The notes below the pieces were generated by a model. That model did not search any database. It was given only the letters and a program-made list of their open reading frames with translations, and was not told where the DNA came from. Position numbers and translations under genes: made by a program. DNA of 52,597 bases from CAZAEL01 sp964484135 (GTDB lineage Bacteria; Elusimicrobiota; Elusimicrobia; FEN-1173), in the NCBI GenBank assembly GCA_964484135.1, contig CAZAEL010000014.1:1-52597 (forward strand). Reading direction: 5' to 3'. Numbering within the stretch: the first letter of the stretch is position 1; every line of letters begins with the position of its first letter. Shown in pieces: positions 22,855-31,139 of the stretch.

Positions 22855-25800
22855 CTAGCCGGAGGCGGTGGTCTTGTCGGTTTCCTCGCCCGCCAGCACG
22901 GTTTCCGGGGTGACGGCGGTTTCCGTGGCCGCGCCTTCCTTCTTGAGGCGGGCGGACAGGATGCGGGAAACGCCCAGGGTCTCCATGGTGACGCCGTACA
23001 GGGTGTCGGCCATTTCCATGGAGCGCTTGTTGTGGGTGATGATGAGGAACTGGGACTGGTGCGTGAAGGCCTTGATGAGCGTGATGAAGCGCGTGACGTT
23101 GGCCTCGTCCAGGGGCGCGTCCACCTCGTCCAGGATGGCGAAGGGCGCGGGCCGCACCATGAAGAAAGCGAAGAGCAGGGACACCGCGGTCAGGGCCTTT
23201 TCGCCGCCGGAGAGGAGCGCGATGTTCTGGAGCTTCTTGCCCGGGGGCTGGGCGTAGATTTCCACGCCCGTGTTGAGCAGGTCCGCCTCGTCGGTGAAGC
23301 GCAGGTCCGCCTCGCCGCCCTGGAAGAGCTGGCCGTACAGGGCCTTGAAGTTTTCCCGCACCCTCTCGAAAGTTTCGCGGAAGTTCTGCCGCGTGGTGGC
23401 GTTGATCTTCTGGATGGTCGTCAGCAGGTCTTCCTTGGCCTTCAGGAGGTCCTGCTGCTGGGAGAGCAGGAAGTTGTAGCGTTCCTCCAGCTGGGCGTGC
23501 TCCTCGGGCGCGGCCAGGTTCACCGGCCCCATGGACTCCACGCGCCGGCGCAGGCGCTCCAGGTCCGGCGCGGGCACGGGCTGGCCGGGCAGGCCCTGGC
23601 GCTCCTGGGCCTCCAGGGGCGTGACGTTGTACTTTTCCTTCATCTGGGCCTCGGCCGATTCCCGCTTGGCGTCCGAATGGCTGTGGCGGAGTTTTTTCTC
23701 CTGGAGGCGGGTGCGCAGGTCCTCGCTCCGTTCGCGCAGCTCCGTCAGGTGCGCCTGGGCCTGGCTCAACCGGTCGTGCAGGGCCTGGCGCTCGCCGTGG
23801 AGCCCCTCCAGGGCCTTTTCCAGCTCCCGGCGCCTGTCCAGGGCGGAATCGACGGCGGCCTTCGCCTCGGCCTGGAGGCGCTGTTGCTCCGCGATCCGTT
23901 CTCCGGAAGAGGCTTTTTCCCGCGTCTTGGCTTCGATGGATTCGTTGAGCGCGGCCCGTTCCGTCTCGATGGCGGCTTTCTGGCTTTCCTGCCAGCGGAG
24001 GCGTTCCTCCTGGGTCTGGGCCCGTTCCCGCACCACCGCCAGCTGGGCGGCGGCTTCGGCCGTGGCCGCCTGGGCGCTTTGCAGGGATTCCTGGAGGGCG
24101 TGCCATTCCCCGCGCAGGCGCTCCTCCTCCGCGTTCAAACCGGCCAGTTGTTCTTCAAGGGACTTGGCCTTGGCCTCGGCTTCCGTCGTCTCCCGGCGGA
24201 CGCGCTCGATCTCCGTGTCGATGAGCCGGATCTCTTCTTCGCTCAGGAGGATCTGTGTGCGGCGTTTTTCCCCCTCCTGCTGGAAGAAGTCCCACCGCAC
24301 GCGCGCGGCCTCCGCGGCCTGGCGCGCTTGTTCCCATCCTTCGGCCAAGGCGGCGCGGCGGGCCTCCTGGGAGGCTTTCTGCGCGGCCAGGGATTCCACC
24401 GCCTCATGGAGGCGGTCCATCTCCTCGCGCGTGACGCCCAGCGGTTCCGCTTCGGGGGCGGGAGAATCGCTGCCGCCTTCCACCACGCCCTCGCCGTACA
24501 GCACGCCGTTGGAAACCATCCAGCGGCCGAGCAGGAGGCGCAGGACGGGCTGGAAACGGGGGTCCGTCTTGACCATGTCCAAGAGGGCCCTCTGCCCCAC
24601 GGCCGCCGCGACCGCGGGCCTGTCCAGGGCGGGAAGGCGGTCCAGCACCCAAAGCCGGGCGCGGCCTTTGCCGTTTTCCGCCAGAAACCGGACGGCGGAC
24701 TGGGCGTCTTCCAGCGTGTCGGCCACCCAGTCCTGCAGGCGGCCGCCCAGGGCCTGCCGCACCGCGGACTCATCCGACGGCGCGGCGGACACCAGCCGGC
24801 CCAGGGGGCCGTGCAGTCCCGGGAGCCCCGCGTTCAGGAGCGCCTGGCTGCCCGAGGCGTAGGGGTCGGAGGACGAGGCGGTCTGCTGCGTCTCCCACCG
24901 GGCCTTGGCCTCGTAATAACGGGCCTGCGCCTCGGACAAAACCTGCGCCAGGGACTGGAGGCCCGTTTCCAAATCCTGCAGCGCGGACTTGGCCGTCCGC
25001 GCCTCGCTTTCCAGCCGCTCCAGCTCCGCGCGGAGCGCCGGGTCTTCCCCGGTCCGGGCCTCGGCCGCGGCGCGGCGTTTCTCCTCCGCCTTGACGCGGT
25101 CCTTTTCCAGGACTTTCTGCTCCATGTCGAGGCGGGTTTCCAGGGAGCGCTGGGAGGCGATCTCGTTGTGGAGCCGCGTGCGCTCCTGGTTGTTTTGCCA
25201 CAAATGGTTCTGCAGGTCCTTGGCCTGTTTCTCCAGGGCTTTTTGGTTTTCCAGGAGGGTCCTGTGGTTTGCATCCTCTTTTTGGCGCAGGGCCGCGGCT
25301 TCTTCCGCCGAGCGCTTTTCCGCCTCGAGGGAGCTTTCCACCTCGGCGCCGGACCGGCCCAGTTCTTCCAGGCGGGCCCGGCCCTGGGCGATCTCCGCCT
25401 CCAGGACCGTTTCCCGCCGGCGGATTTCCTCCTCCCGCTCGCGGGCGTTGGCCTGTTTCTGCTCGGCCAGGGCCATGTGGCCGTCCACTTCGGAGATCTG
25501 GCGGTTCAGGGACACCAGGCGTTCCCCCAGCTCGGTCTCTCCCAGCCGGAGTTCCGCGAGCTTGGCCTCCACCTGGTCGATCTCCGTGGTGGCGCTCTGC
25601 AGGTCGTTCTCCAGGCCCGCGATCTCCGCCTTGAGGCCCGTGATCTCCTGGTCCATCTGGGAGATTTCCCAGAGCCAGTGGGTGATCTCCAAGGACTTCA
25701 GGTCTTCCTGCAGTTTCTGGTACTGGCGGGCCTTGCGCACCGCGGCCTCGATCTTGTCCATCTGCTCCTTGGTCATGGCGATGACGTCGGCCAGACGGTC

Positions 25801-26433
25801 CAGGTCCAGCTGGGTACGCTCCATCTTGCGCAGGCATTCCTCGCGCCGGGCCTTGTATTTGGACACGCCGGCGGCTTCTTCGAAGAGCTCGCGCCGTTCC
25901 TCGGGACGCGCGTTCAGGATGTACTCCACCCGGCCCTGCTCCATGATGGAATAGCCTTCCTCGCCGATGCCCGTGTCCAGGAAAAGCTCGTGGATGTCCC
26001 GCAGACGGCACTGGGTCTTGTTGATGAAATATTCGGATTCGCCGGACCGGAAAAGGCGGCGGGTGACGGTGACCTCGGAGTAGTCCACGGGGAGGCGGTT
26101 CTGGGAGTTGTCGAAAGTGAGGGAAACTTCCGCCATGTGGGTGGGGGCGCGGTTGGCCGAGCCGTTGAAGATGACGTCCACGAGCATCTTGGACCGGAGG
26201 GACTTGGCGGACATCTCGCCCAGGCACCAGCGGATGGCGTCCACCACGTTGGATTTGCCGCAACCGTTGGGGCCCACCACGGCCGTGATGCCGGGCTCGA
26301 ACTCCAGCCGCGTGCGCTCCGCAAAGGACTTAAAACCGACCATTTCCAGGCGTTTGAGGTGGAACGCCGCGGGCTTTGCCTGCGGTTTGTCGGTGGAGCC
26401 ATCCTCACCACTTAGCAAGGGAGCGTCGTGCAT
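22855..26433 (-). CDS. smc: Chromosome segregation protein SMC
   Basis: The 1192-residue condensin ATPase has the N-terminal head with Walker A GPNGCGKS (54-61) and CLGEMSAKSLRS, a Q-loop region, two long heptad coiled-coil arms, a hinge around residues 520-680 (SDPYASGSQALLNAGLPGLH), and the C-terminal head with LLSGGEKALTAVSLLFAFFM (signature) and FAILDEVDAPLDEANV (Walker B/D-loop). Length is normal. An extra N-terminal tail of about 24 residues precedes the usual start, but the first ATG has AAAGGATGG upstream. scpA and scpB are not in the window. Confidence 0.97.
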   Translation of the reverse strand: MHDAPLLSGEDGSTDKPQAKPAAFHLKRLEMVGFKSFAERTRLEFEPGITAVVGPNGCGKSNVVDAIRWCLGEMSAKSLRSKMLVDVIFNGSANRAPTHMAEVSLTFDNSQNRLPVDYSEVTVTRRLFRSGESEYFINKTQCRLRDIHELFLDTGIGEEGYSIMEQGRVEYILNARPEERRELFEEAAGVSKYKARREECLRKMERTQLDLDRLADVIAMTKEQMDKIEAAVRKARQYQKLQEDLKSLEITHWLWEISQMDQEITGLKAEIAGLENDLQSATTEIDQVEAKLAELRLGETELGERLVSLNRQISEVDGHMALAEQKQANAREREEEIRRRETVLEAEIAQGRARLEELGRSGAEVESSLEAEKRSAEEAAALRQKEDANHRTLLENQKALEKQAKDLQNHLWQNNQERTRLHNEIASQRSLETRLDMEQKVLEKDRVKAEEKRRAAAEARTGEDPALRAELERLESEARTAKSALQDLETGLQSLAQVLSEAQARYYEAKARWETQQTASSSDPYASGSQALLNAGLPGLHGPLGRLVSAAPSDESAVRQALGGRLQDWVADTLEDAQSAVRFLAENGKGRARLWVLDRLPALDRPAVAAAVGQRALLDMVKTDPRFQPVLRLLLGRWMVSNGVLYGEGVVEGGSDSPAPEAEPLGVTREEMDRLHEAVESLAAQKASQEARRAALAEGWEQARQAAEAARVRWDFFQQEGEKRRTQILLSEEEIRLIDTEIERVRRETTEAEAKAKSLEEQLAGLNAEEERLRGEWHALQESLQSAQAATAEAAAQLAVVRERAQTQEERLRWQESQKAAIETERAALNESIEAKTREKASSGERIAEQQRLQAEAKAAVDSALDRRRELEKALEGLHGERQALHDRLSQAQAHLTELRERSEDLRTRLQEKKLRHSHSDAKRESAEAQMKEKYNVTPLEAQERQGLPGQPVPAPDLERLRRRVESMGPVNLAAPEEHAQLEERYNFLLSQQQDLLKAKEDLLTTIQKINATTRQNFRETFERVRENFKALYGQLFQGGEADLRFTDEADLLNTGVEIYAQPPGKKLQNIALLSGGEKALTAVSLLFAFFMVRPAPFAILDEVDAPLDEANVTRFITLIKAFTHQSQFLIITHNKRSMEMADTLYGVTMETLGVSRILSARLKKEGAATETAVTPETVLAGEETDKTTASG

Positions 26434-26481
26434 CTTTTACCATCCTTTCCCATCGGCGGTGGGTTTGGTGTTATCGATTAT

Positions 26482-26509
26482 ATTCTACGAAAAAGTCAGG
26501 ATTTGTCAA
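26482..26509 (-). promoter_or_regulatory. smc promoter
   Basis: Minus strand TTGACA (26504-26509), 16-bp spacer, TAGAAT (26482-26487); predicted start near 26475, leader about 42 bases. A perfect -35 consensus. Confidence 0.7.
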
Positions 26510-26530
26510 GAAAAATCAAGGCAAAATGAA

Positions 26531-26572
26531 AGAAAAAAGGGAGGGAGGCCGGTCTGGCCCCCCTCCCTTTTT
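26531..26572 (-). terminator. Rho-independent terminator of the lipoprotein gene
   Basis: A GC-rich stem (GGGAGGG paired with CCCTCCC, continued by GGCC/GGCC with one mismatch) and a 5-base loop is flanked by A-runs on the left and T-runs on the right. It therefore has a U-tract in both orientations (TTTTTTCT on the minus strand). It lies 50 bp past the stop of the gene at 26625 and just upstream of the smc promoter. Confidence 0.8.
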
Positions 26573-26624
26573 CTGTAAGCGATGGAAGAACTTTTTGGTA
26601 AAAAACCCCCGCCGGCCGCCGACG

Positions 26625-27572
26625 TCAGACGGCGTCGATGGTGTGGGTGCCGGTGGAGTCGGTGTACGTGCCTGAGCCGTCGGCGTTCAGGGTGAGGGCG
26701 ATGGTGTCGGACCCGAAGGTCATGGTGCCGGTTCCCGCGCCGTTCACGTACGTGATGGTGCCGCTGAAGCTCGTGCCGCCGGTGGACCCGGACATGGCGA
26801 TGGTGCCGTTGGAGAAGCCCGTGCTGTGCACCACCAGGTTGGTGAGGGTCGTGGTGGTGGTCAGGCCCCCGCCCGAGTACGTGAGGGTGATGGCGAAGGC
26901 CCCGTTCATGGTCACGGAGACGTTGGAGAGGTTGGAGTCGTCCACCACGGTGGACACATTGGTCATGGTGGCGGAGAACTGGGCCGAGGTCTGCTGGCCG
27001 CCGGAGTTGACCAGCTCCACGGTGGTGGTGCCGCTCAGGGTGCCGGACACGGTGGCGTTGCTGGCCAGGTCGCCGGCGGTGGCGAAGGTGAAGGTCAGGT
27101 TGAAGTTGACCGTGCCCACGTTCCCCTGCGTGACCATGCTTTTGGCCTGGCTCATGAGGGAGGGGTTGTTGATCGCGTCCAGGGAGGCTCCCGAGGCGTT
27201 TTTGAACCCGAGTTTAAAGACGAAGTTGGGGTCGCCGGTGTCAATGGTGTAAAGGCCGGTGGAGCTGTCGTAGGTGATGGCTTGCGCGGGGTTGACCACG
27301 GCCTGCACGCCGTAGGCCCGGATGAAGGTCGGGCTGGGCCGGGGCGCGCCCATGCTGTTGCCGGTCTTGGCCATGTCCTTGACCATGTCCGTGGCGGCCA
27401 GGGACTGTTCCACGGTTTCGTCCGTGGACGCCTTGGTGGTGCCGGTGTTGGTGGTGGTCGTGCCGCCGCTGGAGGTGCCGCTGTCATCGCTTTTCTTGCA
27501 GCCGCCGGAGGACAGGCTCGCGGCCAGCAACCCGGTGAGGAACAGATGGGGCAGGGACTTCCATGGTTTCAT
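26625..27572 (-). CDS. Thr/Ser-rich surface lipoprotein, function unknown
   Basis: The 315-residue protein has a signal sequence (HLFLTGLLAASLSSGGC) with Cys25 as probable lipidation site; the -3 residue is Ser rather than Leu, so the lipobox is imperfect. A low-complexity Gly/Thr linker (residues 30-48) follows, then a repetitive beta-rich body with many Thr/Ser/Gly (TVSGTLSGTTTVELV, GTITYVNGAGTGTMTFG). ATG 27572 is chosen because AAGGAG lies 6 bases upstream; a TTG two codons earlier is less likely. It has its own promoter and terminator, so it is monocistronic. No known domain recognised. Confidence 0.7.
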   Translation of the reverse strand: MKPWKSLPHLFLTGLLAASLSSGGCKKSDDSGTSSGGTTTTNTGTTKASTDETVEQSLAATDMVKDMAKTGNSMGAPRPSPTFIRAYGVQAVVNPAQAITYDSSTGLYTIDTGDPNFVFKLGFKNASGASLDAINNPSLMSQAKSMVTQGNVGTVNFNLTFTFATAGDLASNATVSGTLSGTTTVELVNSGGQQTSAQFSATMTNVSTVVDDSNLSNVSVTMNGAFAITLTYSGGGLTTTTTLTNLVVHSTGFSNGTIAMSGSTGGTSFSGTITYVNGAGTGTMTFGSDTIALTLNADGSGTYTDSTGTHTIDAV

Positions 27573-27661
27573 AGACAACTCCTTTTTCCCTTGAGGAGAA
27601 TAGAGGACAAAGGACGGGAGTCGGTGGGATGGGCCATCGTCGGTGATGCCGTCCGACGGAT

Positions 27662-27690
27662 AGAATAGCTGAACGGCCCCTTTTTGGCAA
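27662..27690 (-). promoter_or_regulatory. Promoter of the lipoprotein gene
   Basis: Minus strand TTGCCA (27685-27690), 17-bp spacer, TATTCT (27662-27667), leader about 83 bases. The -35 lies in one arm of the inverted repeat GGCAAGCC/GGCTTGCC (27686-27711); the divergent promoter uses the other arm. Confidence 0.5.
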
Positions 27691-27706
27691 GCCCCCGAGG
27701 GACGGC

Positions 27707-27735
27707 TTGCCCGCTTTCCGCGGCTGTGTTAGAAT
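27707..27735 (+). promoter_or_regulatory. Promoter of the heptosyltransferase gene (leaderless)
   Basis: TTGCCC (27707-27712), 17-bp spacer, TAGAAT (27730-27735). The ATG at 27742 lies six bases past the -10 box, the expected transcription start, so the mRNA would begin at or next to the start codon and have no Shine-Dalgarno. Confidence 0.6.
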
Positions 27736-27741
27736 CCGCCT

Positions 27742-28788
27742 ATGCCGGAAAAAATCCTCGTCCGCGCTCCCAACTGGCTGGGGGACGCCGTCATGTGCGG
27801 CCCGTTCCTGAAACGGCTCAGGGCCAAAAAGCCCGGCGCCGAAATCCATGTCCTGTGCCGGCCCGGCCTGAGGGAATTGTTCGAGGGGTTCCCGGGCCTG
27901 GACGGAACGATCATTTTGGAGGCCGGTGAGCCGCCGGCCGGAACGGCCCGGCGCCTCCGGTCCGGGGGCTTCGGGACGGGGTACGTCCTGCCGCCTTCCT
28001 TTTCATCGGCGTTGTTGTTTTTCCTGGCCGGCGTTCCGGAACGGATCGGGTACGCCGGAGATTTCCGGCGGTTCCTTTTGACGCGCGCCCTGCCCCTGGA
28101 CGAGCGTTTCCATTACGTCAGGCGGTACCTGGGGCTTTTGGGGGAGGCGGGGCGGGAGGTGTCGCGGGAGGACTTTCATTTCCCCGGCCCCAAGGACGTG
28201 GTGGGCGGGGCGAAGTCCCTGCTTTCTTCCCAGGGGGTCCGGTTCGAGGAACCGGTGCTGGCCGTGGCGCCGGGGTCCCAGGCGCCGGCCCGGCGGTGGA
28301 TGCCGGAGCGGTTCGCGGCCCTGATCGACGGGTTCCCGGAAAAAGAATGGCCCACGGTGTGCCTGCTGGGCGCGCCGGGCGACGCTTCCTCGGCCCGGGC
28401 CGTGGAGCGAAACTGCCGGCGGCCGGTGCTGAACCTGTGCGGGAAGACCTCCTTGACCCTGTTGGGGGAGATCCTGAGGGCGTCGTCGGCCCTCGTGACC
28501 AACGAGTCCGGCATGATGCACGCGGCCTGGGCCGTGGGCACGCCCACGGTGGTCCTGGCGGGGCCGTCCGAGCCGCGCGCCACCTCCCCTTTCGGGGCGA
28601 GGGTCAAGATCCTGCAACGGCGGGAGGTGCCCTGCGTGCCCTGCGTGAAGAACGACTGTTATCGGGCCGGAGACGAATTTATGGAGTGTTTAAAGCGGAT
28701 CGGCGTGGAGGAAGTGCGGGAGGCGTTGGACAAACTTGCGAGTTCCGAGTTCCGAGTTCCGAGTTCCGAGCAAAACCCTTTCTTTTGA
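27742..28788 (+). CDS. Heptosyltransferase II-like (GT9) glycosyltransferase
   Basis: The 348-residue GT9 enzyme is of the WaaF type, which transfers heptose to the LPS inner core. Motifs: ILVRAPNWLGDAVMCGPFLK at the N-terminus, ERIGYAGDFRRFLLTRALPL, AVAPGSQAPARRWMPERFAA, and LVTNESGMMHAAWAVGTPTV then LAGPSEPRATSPFG in the donor-binding domain. It is the only plus-strand gene in the window. The last 15 or so residues (SSEFRVPSSEQNPFF) are encoded by a heptamer array and are not part of the fold. The upstream promoter predicts a leaderless transcript. Its presence supports an LPS-bearing outer membrane. Confidence 0.85.
   Translation: MPEKILVRAPNWLGDAVMCGPFLKRLRAKKPGAEIHVLCRPGLRELFEGFPGLDGTIILEAGEPPAGTARRLRSGGFGTGYVLPPSFSSALLFFLAGVPERIGYAGDFRRFLLTRALPLDERFHYVRRYLGLLGEAGREVSREDFHFPGPKDVVGGAKSLLSSQGVRFEEPVLAVAPGSQAPARRWMPERFAALIDGFPEKEWPTVCLLGAPGDASSARAVERNCRRPVLNLCGKTSLTLLGEILRASSALVTNESGMMHAAWAVGTPTVVLAGPSEPRATSPFGARVKILQRREVPCVPCVKNDCYRAGDEFMECLKRIGVEEVREALDKLASSEFRVPSSEQNPFF
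28739..28770. repeat. Heptamer array in the 3' end of the heptosyltransferase gene
   Basis: Four and a half exact copies of CGAGTTC. It is translated as part of the C-terminal tail of the heptosyltransferase. Confidence 0.85.
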
Positions 28789-28806
28789 CGCGGCGCTCAG
28801 AACTTC

Positions 28807-30081
28807 TCAGTGGCCGCGGCGTTTTTCGATCTCTTTGGTGACGGCGGGGAGCAATTCGAAGAGGTCCCCCTCCACGGACAGGGTGGCCAGCTTCATCAGG
28901 GGGCACTCCGGGTCCTTGTTGACGGCCACGATGACGTCGGAAGAGCTCATGCCCGCCAGGTGCTGGATCTGGCCTGAGATGCCCGCCGCGATGTAGAGCT
29001 TGGGCCGGACCGTGCGTCCGGTCAGGCCGATCTGGTGCTTGTACGTGATCCACCCCGCGTCCACCGCGGCCCGGCTGGCGCCCACGGCGCCGTTCAAAAC
29101 CTTGGCCAGCGCCTCCACCGGCTCGAACCCCTTCTGCCCGCCCACGCCGCGCCCTCCCGCCACGATGACCTCGGCGGCGGCGATGTCCACCTCGTCGCCC
29201 TTCTCGGGTTCGTAACGGACGAACTTGGTCCGCTGCTTGAGCTTGGAGACGTCCACGGGCACGTTGACCACCTGGCCCTTGCGGCCCGGCTGTTTTTCCG
29301 TGCGGGGGAAGGACATGGGGCGGACCGTGGCCATCTCCGGGCGGAGTTTCTCGCACAGGATGGTGGCCATGAGGTTGCCGCCGAAAGAGGGGCGCGTGGC
29401 GTGCATCATGCGGGTCTTGGGGTCCACCGCGAACTCGGTGGCGTCGGCCGTGATGCCGGTGTGGGCCGTGACCGCCACCCGCGACGCGAAGGACCGCCCG
29501 ATGGTGGAGGCCGGCAGGAGGAACTTGTTGGGTTTTTCCTGTTGGATGAGCCCCGCGAGGGCCTGGGTGTAGACTTCGTCCACGAAGTTCTCGAAAAGGG
29601 GATGGTCCAGCACGTAGACCTTGTCGGCCCCGTGCTCGATGATGTCCTGGGCGTGCTTGGCCACGTCCTTGCCGATGAGGACCACGCAGATCTCTTCCTT
29701 CAGGACCTCGTTCAGGATGCGGGCCACGTGCAGCAGCTCGAAGGCGGTGGGCATGAGCTTGCCGTGGCGGACCTCCGCGTAGCACCAGACGTTTTTGTAC
29801 AGGGAGGTGTCCACCGCGGCGGCGCCTTCCACCTTTTCCTTGGCCATGGTGATGGCGTGGAACACGTCCTTGTTGGAGGACTTTTGGGCGAGCTTGTCGC
29901 AGGCCTCCACGCAGGCGTTGCAGAAGATGCACTTGGCCTCGTCGATGACGGCCAGCTTGCGCCACTTGACGCCCTCGTCCTTGGGGCGGTCCACCATGTC
30001 GATGCAGCTGACGGGGCAGACCTTGGCGCAGGCGGTGCAGCCTGTGCAGCGTTCCTTGGTGACGTAAATCGTGTTGGGCAT
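28807..30081 (-). CDS. etfA: Electron transfer flavoprotein alpha subunit fused to a 2[4Fe-4S] ferredoxin domain
   Basis: The 424-residue protein has an N-terminal ferredoxin domain with two cluster motifs, C12/C15/C18/C22 and C51/C54/C57/C61. An EtfA body follows, with VWCYAEVRHGKLMPTAFELL near residue 95, FLLPASTIGRSFASRVAV, and the C-terminal FAD domain (VIVAGGRGVGGQKGFEPVE, AAVDAGWITYKHQIGLTGRT, YIAAGISGQIQHLAGMSSSD, IVAVNKDPECPLMKLATLSV). Ferredoxin-EtfA fusions occur in anaerobes, for example the caffeyl-CoA reductase-Etf complex. The ATG at 30081 follows etfB by 2 bp. A role in passing electrons between acyl-CoA dehydrogenase and ferredoxin or quinone is inferred. Confidence 0.93.
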   Translation of the reverse strand: MPNTIYVTKERCTGCTACAKVCPVSCIDMVDRPKDEGVKWRKLAVIDEAKCIFCNACVEACDKLAQKSSNKDVFHAITMAKEKVEGAAAVDTSLYKNVWCYAEVRHGKLMPTAFELLHVARILNEVLKEEICVVLIGKDVAKHAQDIIEHGADKVYVLDHPLFENFVDEVYTQALAGLIQQEKPNKFLLPASTIGRSFASRVAVTAHTGITADATEFAVDPKTRMMHATRPSFGGNLMATILCEKLRPEMATVRPMSFPRTEKQPGRKGQVVNVPVDVSKLKQRTKFVRYEPEKGDEVDIAAAEVIVAGGRGVGGQKGFEPVEALAKVLNGAVGASRAAVDAGWITYKHQIGLTGRTVRPKLYIAAGISGQIQHLAGMSSSDVIVAVNKDPECPLMKLATLSVEGDLFELLPAVTKEIEKRRGH

Positions 30082-30083
30082 GG

Positions 30084-30893
30084 TTAGATGAGTTTCATCT
30101 CCTGGAGTTTGTCCACGAGCTTCTTGGCCTTTTCCTCGGCGGTGGCGCCGTCCAGCCGCACCCCGCCTTTGCGCGGCGGCGGGTTGAAGGACTTGGCCAC
30201 GATGGTGGGCGAGCCGCCCAGGCCGATCTTGGTCTTGTCGCAGCCCAGGTCGGTTTCGTTCCACTTGGGGATCACGGCCTTCTTGGCGTTCATCTTGCCC
30301 TTGAGGGAGGCCACGCGGGGCTCGTTGATCTCCTTGACCACGGCGATCACGGCCGGCAGCTCCATCTCCAGCGCGTCCACGCCGTCTTCCATCATGCGGT
30401 GGACGACGATCTTCTTTTCGTCCACGGACTCCACCTTTTTCACGTAAGCCACGTTGGGCCAGTCGAGCCAGGCCGCGATGCCGGGGCCCACGTGACCGGT
30501 GTCTCCGTCGTTGGTCTGCTTGCCGCAAATCACCAGGTGCACGGGGCCCTTTTCCTTGATGATCTTCTGGGTGCCCATGTAAAGCGTGTAGGAGGTGGCG
30601 TAGGTGTCGGCGCCGGCGAAGGCCCGGGAGGTGAGGTGGAAGGCCTGGTCCGCGCCGCGGGCGATGGCTTCCCGGAGGGCCTCTTCGGCCTGGGGCGGGC
30701 CCATGGTGACCACGGAAACGGTCGTGCCCGGGAGTTTTTCCTTGATGCGGACGGCTTCCTCGATGGCGTACTCGTCGAAGGGGTTGATGGCCGCGGCCAT
30801 CCCCTCCCGCTTGAGCGTGCCCGTGACCGGGTCGATCTGGATGTTGCTGGTGGCGGGCGTCTGTTTGATGCAGACGACGATGTGGATTCCCAT
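30084..30893 (-). CDS. etfB: Electron transfer flavoprotein beta subunit
   Basis: The 269-residue protein pairs with the EtfA fusion. Features: IVVCIKQTPATSNIQIDPVT, GTLKREGMAAAINPFDEYAI, VVTMGPPQAEEALREAIARG, and ICGKQTNDGDTGHVGPGIAA. The GTLxREG and NPxDxxAxE pattern recalls the Etf group that includes bifurcating members, but I cannot prove bifurcation. The leader upstream contains a strong promoter and a terminator-like hairpin. Confidence 0.93.
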   Translation of the reverse strand: MGIHIVVCIKQTPATSNIQIDPVTGTLKREGMAAAINPFDEYAIEEAVRIKEKLPGTTVSVVTMGPPQAEEALREAIARGADQAFHLTSRAFAGADTYATSYTLYMGTQKIIKEKGPVHLVICGKQTNDGDTGHVGPGIAAWLDWPNVAYVKKVESVDEKKIVVHRMMEDGVDALEMELPAVIAVVKEINEPRVASLKGKMNAKKAVIPKWNETDLGCDKTKIGLGGSPTIVAKSFNPPPRKGGVRLDGATAEEKAKKLVDKLQEMKLI

Positions 30894-30922
30894 AATTTTC
30901 CGTCGGCCTTTCGGCTTATATT

Positions 30923-30936
30923 GTGAAAAATTTCAC
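30923..30936. promoter_or_regulatory. Palindrome in the etfB leader, possible operator
   Basis: GTGAAAAATTTCAC, a nearly perfect 14-bp palindrome, about 30 bp upstream of etfB and beyond the leader hairpin. Candidate repressor site; no supporting second copy was found in the window. Confidence 0.3.
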
Positions 30937-30946
30937 GAATCAGCTG

Positions 30947-30985
30947 AAAAAATGAGAACGCCCGCAGGAACGTCGCGGCGTTCTC
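30947..30985 (-). terminator. Terminator-like hairpin in the etfBA leader (possible attenuator)
   Basis: On the minus strand GAGAACGCC and GGCGTTCTC form a perfect 9-bp stem with a 14-base loop, followed by A and six Ts. It lies between the promoter at 31005-31033 and the etfB ATG at 30893. It either ends readthrough from acd or attenuates etfBA. Confidence 0.65.
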
Positions 30986-31004
30986 CGCAAATCAGAACGT
31001 CTTC

Positions 31005-31033
31005 ATTCTACCAATAAGCTTTTTTCTTTTCAA
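31005..31033 (-). promoter_or_regulatory. etfBA promoter
   Basis: Minus strand TTGAAA (31028-31033), 17-bp A-rich spacer, TAGAAT (31005-31010). Predicted start near 30998, leader about 105 bases. Confidence 0.65.
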
Positions 31034-31139
31034 GAGCGGATTTCTTGATGGGCCTGAAAACGGCCCGCCGCCGCCCGCCGGTCCGCTTTGTTCTCCCCCG
31101 GCGGGGGCGCGGGGGCCCTTCCCCCCGCTCGTTCCCGGA

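Noticed and set aside
22756..26415. Very long open frame on the plus strand opposite smc (over 1,200 codons)
   Set aside because: It is an antisense shadow caused by GC-rich third positions; its translation is Gly/Leu/Val/His-rich with no domain, while smc on the minus strand has all motifs.
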